8,041 nucleotides of DNA from SAR116 cluster bacterium (GCA_002686685.1 NYYG01000054.1:21111-29151); one strand, 5' to 3'. Shown: positions 1 to 6,014, counted from the stretch's first letter. Translations and numbers: made by a program. Notes: generated from the letters alone by a model not told the origin.

Positions 1-428
1 ATCACCAGCAATCGCCCGTGCGGGAACAGCGCCGCACGCAGATGTTCCAGCGGGCGACCATGGATGCTGACAATCCGGCAATCCTGAATCGGCCAGCCAA
101 GATGCGCCGCAGCAAGCTGCAACCCGGAGACGGCGGGAACAACCTCGCAACCATCCGGCCCCAATCGGCGCACCAGACTGGCACCGGCACCAAACCACAT
201 CGGATCACCCGTTGTCAGAATAACAAGTGATTGATCAGCTTTGTCATCTATAATACTGAAAATATTTGAAAATGGCGTCGGCCAATCAATGACTTCAGCC
301 GTTTCAGGCAAGGCGTCATGAAAGCGCGTTGCCGCAATGATGCAGCTGGCTGTGGCAATCCTCTGCAGCACCCTGTCAGGTAATGCAGCAATGCCGGCCT
401 CGGTTACCCCAGCTACTAGCGGACGCAT
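1..428 (-). CDS. cobL: Precorrin-6Y C5,15-methyltransferase (decarboxylating), N-terminal part
   Basis: Partial gene: the frame is open from an ATG at 428 to the left edge, giving 142 residues of a protein that is usually about 400. Only the CbiE-type methyltransferase half is present; the CbiT-type half would lie outside. Recognisable family motifs are LTTGDPMWFGAGASL (71-85, part of the SAM-binding region), the PAVSGLQLAAAHLGWP stretch (98-113) and SIHGRPLEHL (121-130). The enzyme uses SAM to methylate C5 and C15 of the corrin precursor and removes the acetate carboxyl at C12. The start follows the cobH stop by 2 bases (TGATAATG) and has an AAGAGG ribosome-binding sequence 7 bases upstream, so it is last in the visible operon and probably co-translated. 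The first glycine-rich loop reads AGVTEAG rather than the more usual GIGEDG-like form, a mild oddity. The family call is firm; the length of the whole protein cannot be judged. Confidence 0.9.
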   Translation of the reverse strand, partial: MRPLVAGVTEAGIAALPDRVLQRIATASCIIAATRFHDALPETAEVIDWPTPFSNIFSIIDDKADQSLVILTTGDPMWFGAGASLVRRLGPDGCEVVPAVSGLQLAAAHLGWPIQDCRIVSIHGRPLEHLRAALFPHGRLLV

Positions 429-430
429 TA

Positions 431-1078
431 TCAAGCCTCTTGACTGGTGTCGTTAGCAGCCAGCAACGCGGCAGCATTCACCACCGAAGACGCCATGGCC
501 GAACCACCGCGGGTGCCATGCACCACAAGAAACGCTGCGGCAATGTCGGCCTCGGACAGCGCCGATTTGCTTTCTGCCGCACCGACAAAGCCCACCGGAC
601 AGCCGATAATCGCCGCAGGCGGCGGCGCCCCGTCTGCCAGAATTTCCAACAGTCTGAACAGTGCCGTGGGCGCATTTCCAATCGCCACCACCGCACCGGC
701 CAACCTGTCCCCCCAGAGATCAACCGCGGCGGCAGAACGGGTGGTGCCCAGATCGCGCGCCAGATTGGGGGTATGCGGGTCATTCAATGTACAGATCACA
801 TCATTGCCTGCAGACAGGAACCGCCGTGTGATCCCGCTGGCGACCATTTCGCAGTCGCACAGAATGGGGGCACCGTCCGCGATGGCGGCAGCGGCACGGC
901 CTGCAAAGCCTGCACTGGCTTGCAGATCATCCAGAATGTCAGGCATGCCGCATGCATGGACAAGGCGCACCGCTATCTGCGCCATATCCTCGGGCAAAGC
1001 GGCAATCGCCGGTTGCCGACGTACAATCGCAAAGGATTGCCGGTATATGGCCTGGGGATCTTTCAGATAGGGCTGCAT
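431..1078 (-). CDS. cobH: Precorrin-8X methylmutase
   Basis: A complete 215-residue protein, the normal length for CobH/CbiC. It moves the methyl group from C11 to C12 of precorrin-8x to give hydrogenobyrinate, in the cytoplasm, without a cofactor. The family signature RLVHACGMPDI places the catalytic histidine at residue 41. Other conserved blocks are CDCEMVASGI (74-83), AIGNAPTALFRLLE (132-145), GCPVGFVGAAESK (159-171) and the glycine/serine-rich GTRGGSAMASS (188-198). The ATG at 1078 lies 7 bases after the cbiX stop, and the stop lies 2 bases before cobL, so the gene is embedded in the leftward operon. A GGAG sequence in the end of cbiX is about 15 bases upstream of the start, longer than ideal, so translation may depend on coupling with cbiX. 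The adjacent cobL acts one step earlier in the pathway. No unusual residues were seen. Confidence 0.95.
   Translation of the reverse strand: MQPYLKDPQAIYRQSFAIVRRQPAIAALPEDMAQIAVRLVHACGMPDILDDLQASAGFAGRAAAAIADGAPILCDCEMVASGITRRFLSAGNDVICTLNDPHTPNLARDLGTTRSAAAVDLWGDRLAGAVVAIGNAPTALFRLLEILADGAPPPAAIIGCPVGFVGAAESKSALSEADIAAAFLVVHGTRGGSAMASSVVNAAALLAANDTSQEA
436..441 (-). promoter_or_regulatory. Ribosome-binding site of cobL
   Basis: AAGAGG on the minus strand lies 7 bases before the ATG at 428, inside the last codons of cobH. It supports that ATG as the start of the truncated cobL gene. Confidence 0.55.
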
Positions 1079-1085
1079 TGGCGGG

Positions 1086-2240
1086 TCAGCGGTCTCCGCT
1101 GCTCTTTGTCACGTTGCGATGACGCACGGATTCAGGCCCAAGCGGGTGGTCTGCATGTGGATAAGGGTGATGATGATGATCGTGGCCATGATCATGGTCA
1201 TGGTCATGACTATGGTCGCCATGATGGTGATGCCCATGCGCATGATCGTGATGGTGATGATGGCCGGCATCCAGACGGCAAGCGCCTGTACAAAAATGAT
1301 CGCACAGCGCGCAATCCTCGACATTACTGCCAGGTGCGGACACACCCTGCCCTTCGACATGATGGTGGTGGCTTTCTTGCGGTAACCCTACCTCTTCTTC
1401 GAAACCCAGCACCTGCGCGCGATATTTGCACATCGCACAATTCATGTTGTTGCTGCCTTCGAGTATCTCGCGCACGCGGTCCGCAAAGGTTGCGATCACC
1501 TTGGGGTGGTCATTCAGATAGCCCGCCTTCACGATTTCAATGTCGGGATGCGCGGCGGCAACCTCGTCGGTGAAGCCATAGATCCGGTCAATCAGGATTC
1601 CCGAAAACAGAAAATAGGGAAAGACGACGATGCGTTTGAAGCCAAGCCGCGTCACATGTTCAAGACAGGGTTGAACAAGCGGGAAGGTAACGCCCGAATA
1701 ACCGACTTCTGCCCAACCAAATCCCATCCCTTCCCAGAGCATGCGTGAAATTTTGGAAATATTGGAGTTGGCATCCGGATCCGAGGCCCCGCGGCCAATG
1801 ACGACAAGACATGTGTCGCTGCGCGCAACTTCGCCATTGGCGGCATCGGCATCGGCAATCGCCTGTGAAATTCTGTCACCGGCTGCCTGCAGCATCTGCA
1901 GATCAACCGCAAGTTCACGTCCGTACTGGATGGTAATGCCATGCTCTGCCGCATAGGTGTTCAGCACTGACGGAATATCATTCTTTGCATGGCCGGCCGC
2001 AAACAGCATGCCCGGCACCGCAAGCACATGCGTCACCCCCTGCGCGCGCAGATTGTCGAGACCCGTCTTGATCACCGGTGTGGCAAATTCCAGATAGCCA
2101 TATTCCACCGGCCATTCAGGAAACATCGGCGCTAATTTTTCGGCCAGCACAGCGAATTCTGTAACTGCCGATTTCGACCGGGAACCATGTCCACAAATCA
2201 TGACGCCATATTTTGGCGTGCCAGGCTGTCCGTCATGCAT
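1086..2240 (-). CDS. cbiX: Long-form CbiX-type sirohydrochlorin chelatase with Cys clusters and His-rich tail
   Basis: The family inserts Co2+ (or Fe2+) into sirohydrochlorin in the cytoplasm. The 384-residue protein has two tandem chelatase-like halves. In the first (about 10-130), GHGS carries H18 and FAAGHAKNDIP carries H84, the expected metal-binding histidines. The second half (about 143-260) has GRG at 149-151 where the first has GHG, so it looks catalytically inactive. The MNCAMC motif (266-271) matches the MxCxxC signature that holds an Fe-S cluster in Bacillus megaterium-type CbiX. A second group follows (C310, C313, C317, C321), then 23 histidines in 39 residues (327-365). The start at 2240 was chosen over an in-frame ATG at 2294 because AAGGAG lies 9 bases upstream; it overlaps the upstream stop by 8 bases (ATGCATGA). 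Whether it loads cobalt, iron (for siroheme) or stores metal cannot be read from the sequence. Confidence 0.9.
   Translation of the reverse strand: MHDGQPGTPKYGVMICGHGSRSKSAVTEFAVLAEKLAPMFPEWPVEYGYLEFATPVIKTGLDNLRAQGVTHVLAVPGMLFAAGHAKNDIPSVLNTYAAEHGITIQYGRELAVDLQMLQAAGDRISQAIADADAANGEVARSDTCLVVIGRGASDPDANSNISKISRMLWEGMGFGWAEVGYSGVTFPLVQPCLEHVTRLGFKRIVVFPYFLFSGILIDRIYGFTDEVAAAHPDIEIVKAGYLNDHPKVIATFADRVREILEGSNNMNCAMCKYRAQVLGFEEEVGLPQESHHHHVEGQGVSAPGSNVEDCALCDHFCTGACRLDAGHHHHHDHAHGHHHHGDHSHDHDHDHGHDHHHHPYPHADHPLGPESVRHRNVTKSSGDR
1146..1262 (-). repeat. Low-complexity His/Asp/Gly coding tract in cbiX
   Basis: This stretch encodes residues 327-365 of the CbiX-type protein. It is built from short runs of His with Asp, Gly and Ala spacers, so the DNA is a degenerate CAT/CAC-GAT repeat. 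Such tracts in metal chelatases and metallochaperones bind Co2+, Ni2+ or Zn2+ in known families. The repeat is imperfect, mixing CAT and CAC codons, which suggests selection on the protein rather than recent slippage alone. Confidence 0.85.
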
Positions 2241-2550
2241 GGGCTTGGTCTCCTTGCTGGCCGTCTGGTGCGCACCCGTTATCTGCGGCGGCATCTATAT
2301 CTTCGCTATCCTGTGCAGAACCGCCGTCAGGCATTCCTGCAGGCGTGCCGCTCTTTCGCGTCGCAATCAGCCCGGCTGCCAGCGCGGCCGATACCCCGCC
2401 AAAAACAACACCGGCAATATGCGCATGACCGGCAAGGTCGCCAAGATGGCCCCAATGCGCCATGGCAGGCCCTGACATGATTACACCGTGGGTTGCCACA
2501 ACCACGACTGCCAATGATCTAAATAGAGAGGGGTGCAGGATTCGATGCAT
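2233..2550 (-). CDS. Small exported or membrane-anchored His-containing protein, DUF6732-like
   Basis: A 105-residue protein of unknown function at the head of the leftward operon. Residues 1-31 form a signal-peptide-like segment: basic start, hydrophobic SLAVVVVATHGV, then GPAMA before a likely cleavage point. Next comes a histidine motif, HWGHLGDLAGHAH (32-44), a second hydrophobic helix (about 45-63), a basic RK pair, and a polar, probably disordered tail. From memory this signal-HxxH-helix plan matches the small DUF6732 family seen beside cobalamin genes in alphaproteobacteria; I could not verify it. A role in handling cobalt at the membrane or periplasm is inference from histidines and context. 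The frame extends to an ATG at 2640, but no ribosome-binding site precedes it and the extra 30 residues would spoil the signal peptide; at 2550 GGAA lies 6 bases upstream. The stop overlaps cbiX by 8 bases. Confidence 0.7.
   Translation of the reverse strand: MHRILHPSLFRSLAVVVVATHGVIMSGPAMAHWGHLGDLAGHAHIAGVVFGGVSAALAAGLIATRKSGTPAGMPDGGSAQDSEDIDAAADNGCAPDGQQGDQAHA
2250..2255 (-). promoter_or_regulatory. Ribosome-binding site that fixes the cbiX start
   Basis: AAGGAG on the minus strand stands 9 bases before the ATG at 2240. It is one of the two clearest Shine-Dalgarno sequences in the window. It lies inside the coding end of the upstream gene, consistent with translational coupling through the 8-base overlap. 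Confidence 0.75.
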
Positions 2551-2691
2551 GGCCAGTTCCGTCTGTTCAAATACGCGCCGCGGCCAGGGCATCCGGATGA
2601 AAATATGCGCCGATAGCATGCCTGCCATCCAATCGCGCATCCATAGGTTGGGGGCCCGGGATTGGTGCCTTTGCTGGGTTCACCGCACCGG

Positions 2692-2775
2692 GGTCGCTTT
2701 CATCCTGTTACCAAGTCCTCCGACCTGATCCAGATAATAGCTTTGGATGCTGATAACAATTGCGCCAAAGCGACC
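2692..2775 (-). ncRNA. Candidate structured 5' leader RNA, unassigned class
   Basis: Read on the minus strand, a 9-bp perfect helix (GGTCGCTTT, 2775-2767, with AAAGCGACC, 2700-2692) encloses a second helix (GTTATC 2757-2752 with GGTAAC 2712-2707). Inside that sit two hairpins: ATCCA/TGGAT (2748-2744 with 2732-2728, 11-base loop) and AGGTC/GACTT (2726-2722 with 2717-2713, loop GGAG). This is a three-way junction on a closing stem. Two helices contain G-U pairs on the minus strand that would be C-A mismatches on the plus strand, which favours the minus strand as the RNA. The fold starts about 9 bases after a TATAAT box and sits in a leader of roughly 225 bases before the small gene that heads the cbiX operon. 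Canonical B12-riboswitch sequences are absent. Pairing was found by eye, with no energy or covariation test. Confidence 0.4.
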
Positions 2776-2783
2776 AAAGTTGA

Positions 2784-2789
2784 ATTATA
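2784..2789 (-). promoter_or_regulatory. Candidate -10 box of the leftward cob operon
   Basis: An exact TATAAT on the minus strand, striking in GC-rich DNA. The -35 region is weak: TTCAGT at 2806-2811 with a 16-base spacer is the nearest match, so an activator may be needed. Transcription would start near 2775-2778, just where the folded leader begins. A poorer plus-strand -10-like TTATAC (2785-2790) overlaps it and could serve cobD, with TTGCGC at 2760-2765 as a distant -35. Confidence 0.45.
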
Positions 2790-2827
2790 CCGCCGTCTGG
2801 AAAAGACTGAATTACAGGACTGCAAAA

Positions 2828-2857
2828 GCCGCATGCCGCATCTTTGCGCGATGCGGC
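2828..2857. repeat. Tandem heptamer GCCGCAT with an inverted copy (hairpin)
   Basis: GCCGCAT occurs twice head to tail (2828-2834, 2835-2841) and once inverted (ATGCGGC, 2851-2857). The second copy and the inverted copy form an 8-bp perfect stem (GCCGCATC/GATGCGGC) with a 7-base loop. On the minus strand the outer copy is followed at once by TTTT, giving a weak terminator-like alternative. It ends 26 bases before the cobD start and could act as a leader hairpin, a protein-binding site, or a block to antisense transcription. Confidence 0.5.
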
Positions 2858-2883
2858 CGAACCAAACGGAACAAATCGCCTTG

Positions 2884-3894
2884 ATGTCACTTCAGGACTT
2901 TCTGCCATTGGCGCATCTGGGCGCTTTGTCCGGCTTTGCTGTCAGTGCCTTTGGGGTGCGCGCCGGCATGGTGGCCGCCGCGATGGCGCTGGACCGGCTG
3001 ATTGGCGAGCCAGATTTACTGTGGCGCCACCTGCCGCATCCGGTTGTGTTGTTTGGACGGATTATTTCCACCTTTGACCGGCGCTGGAACCGGCGGCAGG
3101 GCGTTACCGGCAGGGGGCGACAGTGCCGCGGCATCATCGCCGCCCTGCTGTTCCTTGCTGTTGGCCTGGTCATTGGCGGCCTGCTTAGCCTTGGCGGGCC
3201 GCTTATCGTCCTGATCTGTCTGACAGTGCTGCTTGCCGGGCGGTCGCTGGATGACCATATCCGCGCCGTTGCCGCCGCACTTGATGACGGTCTGGAACCC
3301 GCACGGACAGCCGTTGGCATGATTGTTGGCCGTTCCACTGCCAATATGGATGAGGGCGATATCGCGCGCGCCGCCATCGAAACAGGCGCGGAAAACCTGT
3401 CCGACGGTGTATTTGCCCCCGCTTTCTGGTTTGTCCTTGCAGGTCTTCCGGGCCTGTTTGCCTATAAGATAGTCAATACAGCTGACAGCATGATCGGCTA
3501 TCGCAATGCCCGGTACCGGGCCTTTGGCAGTGGGGCAGCGCGGCTGGATGATCTGCTTAACCTCATCCCGGCACGATTGACAGCGCTGCTTATCGTAGCC
3601 GCTTCGCTTTTTCGCGGCCGCATCCTCATCGCCCTGAAAATCATGATGCGCGACGGTAAATATCACGCCTCGCCAAATGCCGGCTGGCCGGAAGCGGCCA
3701 TGGCCGGGGCGCTGGATGTCTGGTTGGCGGGGCCGCGCCGCTATGGCAATCGCGTGCGGCAGGCGCGGCGCTTTCACGAAGCGGGGCGCGATGCCGACCA
3801 GGCCGCCATTTTCGGGTCTTTGCGCTTGCTGCTGATCGCACAAATACTGTTTGGGGCGATGATGGTGATCATGCTGGTGGCACTTGCCGGCTAG
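2884..3894 (+). CDS. cobD: Adenosylcobinamide-phosphate synthase, integral membrane protein
   Basis: A 336-residue inner-membrane protein of the CobD/CbiB family, of normal length. It joins the aminopropanol (or its phosphate) side chain to adenosylcobyric acid, giving adenosylcobinamide (phosphate). Conserved blocks are ALDRLIGEPDLLW (35-47), HPVVLFGRII (52-61), RSLDDHIRAVAAAL (120-133), GRSTANMDEGDIARAAIET (149-167), ENLSDGVFAPAFWF (170-183), VNTADSMIGYRNARY (197-211), DDLLNLIPARLTAL (222-235) and SPNAGWPEAAMAGAL (263-277). Hydrophobic segments lie near 85-117, 176-196, 230-243 and 315-335. The start at 2884 is the first codon that gives the usual N-terminus; in-frame ATGs at 2833 and 2851 fall in a hairpin and the frame is open back to 2662, so the start is moderately secure. 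It is the only rightward gene, divergent from the small-protein/cbiX operon and convergent with cobQ. The gene called cobD in Salmonella is a different enzyme. Confidence 0.93.
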   Translation: MSLQDFLPLAHLGALSGFAVSAFGVRAGMVAAAMALDRLIGEPDLLWRHLPHPVVLFGRIISTFDRRWNRRQGVTGRGRQCRGIIAALLFLAVGLVIGGLLSLGGPLIVLICLTVLLAGRSLDDHIRAVAAALDDGLEPARTAVGMIVGRSTANMDEGDIARAAIETGAENLSDGVFAPAFWFVLAGLPGLFAYKIVNTADSMIGYRNARYRAFGSGAARLDDLLNLIPARLTALLIVAASLFRGRILIALKIMMRDGKYHASPNAGWPEAAMAGALDVWLAGPRRYGNRVRQARRFHEAGRDADQAAIFGSLRLLLIAQILFGAMMVIMLVALAG

Positions 3895-3925
3895 TTGCGC
3901 CTAACAGCCGGCGATGTTAGCCAGC
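3873..3925. terminator. Inverted repeat across the convergent cobD and cobQ stop codons
   Basis: GCCGGCT (3886-3892) pairs with AGCCGGC (3906-3912), with three further inner pairs (GTT/AAC) and an outer GCTGG/CCAGC helix (3873-3877 with 3921-3925). Both stop codons (3892-3894 and 3901-3903) lie in the hairpin, so either transcript could form it. There is no T-run on either side, so it is not a textbook intrinsic terminator; it may slow polymerase or protect both 3' ends. Confidence 0.4.
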
Positions 3926-5382
3926 GCATCCATATCCAGATTTGTTGCCATATGCCGTGCCAGATCATCCAACACGCTTTCGATGCGCGCGTCAAAATCG
4001 ATTCGGCCAAACGCACCACTGCGGCCGCGCTGCTGCGCCAGATCATCCAGAAAGGCGCGGCGAAACCCATCATCTGCAAACAGCCCGTGAAGATAGCTGC
4101 CCATCACCTGGCCGCTTTCAGATATCGCACCATCATGCCGGTCATCAATGCGCAACATCGGACGATCACAATCAGCGCCCGACGTGCGCCCCATATGAAT
4201 TTCATAACCACGCACCGACGTGCCGTAACCAACCGATTCCGCTTCGACCGACGTCAGTGTCTTGTCACCAGCCAGCACTGTTTCCACCGCCAGAAGGCCA
4301 AGCCCCGGTGCGGCGCCCGCCGGCCCTTCAACGCCATGCGGGTCATCAATCACCTTTCCCAGCATCTGATAGCCGCCACACAGACCAAGCACCCGGCCAC
4401 CGCGCCGCACATGCGCAGCAATATCGATGTCCCAACCCTGTTCACGCAGAAAGGCCAGATCGCTGATGGTGGATTTGGACCCCGGCAGCAGCACCATATC
4501 GGCGTCACCGGGGATGGGATCTCCCGCCTCAACAAGGGTCAGCGCTACATCATCCTCGCCTGCCAGCGGGTCCAGATCGTCAAAATTGGCGATGCGGCGC
4601 AGCACCGGTACTGCGATATGAAGCGGTGCATCACGCGCGGCATCACCGGCTTTTCCGGCAATATCCAGAATATCCTCGGCCGGCAGGAAACGTGCCGGCG
4701 CAAACCAGGGCAGAATGCCAAGCCCCGCCCAGCCAGTGGCACGTGAAATGATATCCATACCTTCAGAAAACAATGTCGTGTCGCCGCGAAACTTATTGAT
4801 CATAAACCCTTTAATTAAATCAGCGTCTTGTCGGTCCAGCACATTCTCCGTACCCACAAGACTGGCAATCACGCCCCCACGGTCAATATCGCCGACCATC
4901 ACAACCGGCACATCTGCGGCAAGGGCAAATCCCATATTGGCGATATCCCCGCCACGCAGATTGACCTCGGCCGGGCTGCCAGCCCCTTCGACGATGACAA
5001 GGTCTGCCTCTGCCTTCAGCTTGCCAAAACTGTTCATGACAGCGGGCAACAGATCAGATTTACGCGTGCCATATTCGCGGGCGCGCATGCTGCCGACGCG
5101 TTTGCCCTGCACGATGACCTGCGCACCCGTTTCGGTTTCCGGTTTTAGCAGGACAGGGTTCATATGAATGGTTGGCGATACATGGCAGGCACGTGCCTGC
5201 AACGCTTGTGCACGGCCAATTTCGCCACCATCAGCGGTGACTGCCGCATTGTTTGACATATTTTGTGGCTTGAAAGGGCGTACCCGCAGACCCTTGCTGG
5301 CAAAATGGCGGCAGAGCCCGGCAACAAGCACCGATTTGCCGACATTGGAGCCAGCTCCCTGCAGCATGATTGCGGCAGACAT
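3901..5382 (-). CDS. cobQ: Cobyric acid synthase (adenosylcobyrate amidotransferase)
   Basis: A 493-residue protein, typical for CobQ/CbiP. It uses ATP and glutamine to amidate the b, d, e and g carboxylates of adenosylcobyrinic acid a,c-diamide. The N-terminal synthetase domain begins with the P-loop-like GAGSNVGKS (9-17) and continues with [14 protein letters not shown] (36-49), [12 protein letters not shown] (54-65), MNPVLLKPE (74-82), [13 protein letters not shown] (131-143) and GDIDRGG (164-170). The C-terminal glutamine amidotransferase domain has the nucleophile C335 in [11 protein letters not shown] (332-342) and its partner H432 in GSYLHGLF (428-435); LLPGSKST (298-305) is also conserved. 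The ATG at 5382 shares one base with the cobO stop (TGATG), with no strong ribosome-binding site, so translation is probably coupled to cobO. It is the last gene of its block and meets cobD tail to tail. All key residues are present. Confidence 0.96.
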   Translation of the reverse strand: MSAAIMLQGAGSNVGKSVLVAGLCRHFASKGLRVRPFKPQNMSNNAAVTADGGEIGRAQALQARACHVSPTIHMNPVLLKPETETGAQVIVQGKRVGSMRAREYGTRKSDLLPAVMNSFGKLKAEADLVIVEGAGSPAEVNLRGGDIANMGFALAADVPVVMVGDIDRGGVIASLVGTENVLDRQDADLIKGFMINKFRGDTTLFSEGMDIISRATGWAGLGILPWFAPARFLPAEDILDIAGKAGDAARDAPLHIAVPVLRRIANFDDLDPLAGEDDVALTLVEAGDPIPGDADMVLLPGSKSTISDLAFLREQGWDIDIAAHVRRGGRVLGLCGGYQMLGKVIDDPHGVEGPAGAAPGLGLLAVETVLAGDKTLTSVEAESVGYGTSVRGYEIHMGRTSGADCDRPMLRIDDRHDGAISESGQVMGSYLHGLFADDGFRRAFLDDLAQQRGRSGAFGRIDFDARIESVLDDLARHMATNLDMDALANIAGC

Positions 5383-6014
5383 CAGAATTCGACGCCGATC
5401 TGTGCTTTGATGCCCGAACGGAACGGGTGTTTGATCAGGGTCATCTCGGTCACAAGATCCGCCTGCTCGATCAGGTCTTCAGCTGCATTTCTGCCGGTCA
5501 GCACAACATGCGTCATTTCCGGCTTTTCCGTTTCAAGGAAAGACAGCACCTCACCAAGATCAATATAACCGTAACGCAGCGCAATATTGATCTCGTCCAG
5601 CAACACCATGTGGTAGGCAGGGTTGCGGATCAGTTCTTTTGCCTTTTCCCAGGCAGCCATGGCAGCGGCAACATCACGCTCGCGATCCTGCGTTTCCCAG
5701 GTAAAACCCTCGCCCATCGTGTGAAAATCACACAAATCCCCGAAATGGGTGGTGATCAGATTGCGTTCACCGGTATCCATGCCGCCCTTGATGAACTGCA
5801 CAACACCCGTTTTCAGCCCATGGGCGATGCAGCGGAAAACCATGCCAAAGGCAGACGAAGATTTTCCTTTTCCCTTACCGGTATGGACGATGATCAACCC
5901 CTTTTCACCGGTCTTGGAGGCCATGATCTTGTCGCGCGCCTGCTTTTTGCGCGCCATTTTCATGTTGTGGCGCTCGATATCCGAAGGTGGTGTTTCATCG
6001 GCAGGGTTGGTCAT
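5382..6014 (-). CDS. cobO: Cob(I)yrinic acid a,c-diamide adenosyltransferase
   Basis: A 210-residue CobA/CobO/BtuR-type corrinoid adenosyltransferase. It transfers the 5'-deoxyadenosyl group of ATP to the Co(I) corrinoid, making the upper ligand of the coenzyme. The P-loop is GKGKGKSS (46-53). Other family blocks are FIKGG (74-78), [10 protein letters not shown] (101-110), the LLDEIN acidic motif (138-143), TGRNA (173-177), and the C-terminal MTLIKHPF...[10 protein letters not shown] (191-210). The N-terminal 30 residues are polar and basic, as is usual for this class. The ATG at 6014 overlaps the cobN stop as ATGA and has GAGGAG 8 bases upstream, which settles the start over in-frame ATGs further in. 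It lies between cobN, which makes its substrate's cobalt centre, and cobQ, which uses its product. Nothing is unusual in the sequence. Confidence 0.96.
   Translation of the reverse strand: MTNPADETPPSDIERHNMKMARKKQARDKIMASKTGEKGLIIVHTGKGKGKSSSAFGMVFRCIAHGLKTGVVQFIKGGMDTGERNLITTHFGDLCDFHTMGEGFTWETQDRERDVAAAMAAWEKAKELIRNPAYHMVLLDEINIALRYGYIDLGEVLSFLETEKPEMTHVVLTGRNAAEDLIEQADLVTEMTLIKHPFRSGIKAQIGVEF

Larger units (their letters stand above)
2551..2883. other. Divergent intergenic region between the small-protein/cbiX operon and cobD
   Basis: About 333 bases without a convincing gene. From right to left it holds a hairpin made of repeated heptamers (2828-2857) near the cobD start, a minus-strand TATAAT box (2784-2789), a nested folded element (2692-2775), a shorter GGTGC/GCACC stem (2664-2668 with 2685-2689), and a stretch (2551-2640) that stays open in the small protein's frame but looks untranslated. 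The open frames here have no family resemblance. Confidence 0.7.

Noticed and set aside
1146..1262. Repeat-rich DNA considered as a CRISPR array or minisatellite
   Set aside because: There are no fixed-length repeats with unique spacers. The repetition follows the His/Asp codons of the chelatase tail.
383..1573. Long plus-strand open frame (396 codons) opposite cobH and cbiX
   Set aside because: Its protein is low-complexity and rich in Arg and His, with no family features, and it lies antisense to two well-supported genes. It results from GC-rich codon bias.
2241..2294. Upstream in-frame ATG at 2294 for cbiX
   Set aside because: No ribosome-binding site precedes it and the 18 extra residues are unlike the family. 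AAGGAG is correctly placed for the ATG at 2240.
2551..2640. N-terminal extension of the small protein to the ATG at 2640
   Set aside because: It has no ribosome-binding site and would place 30 polar and aromatic residues before the signal-like segment. The frame is kept only as a possibility.
2713..2731. Plus-strand sequence resembling a B12 box (AAGTCC...GACCTG)
   Set aside because: The middle of the box (GGA) reads TCC and the end differs. The other conserved blocks of a cobalamin riboswitch are missing upstream, and the same bases form a helix of the minus-strand fold.
2662..2883. N-terminal extension of cobD to 2662
   Set aside because: The extra 74 residues have no CobD/CbiB features and would run through the folded leader, the TATAAT box and the hairpin.
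3016..3843. Minus-strand open frame (275 codons) opposite cobD
   Set aside because: It is a shadow of the cobD coding frame, with no recognisable protein features.
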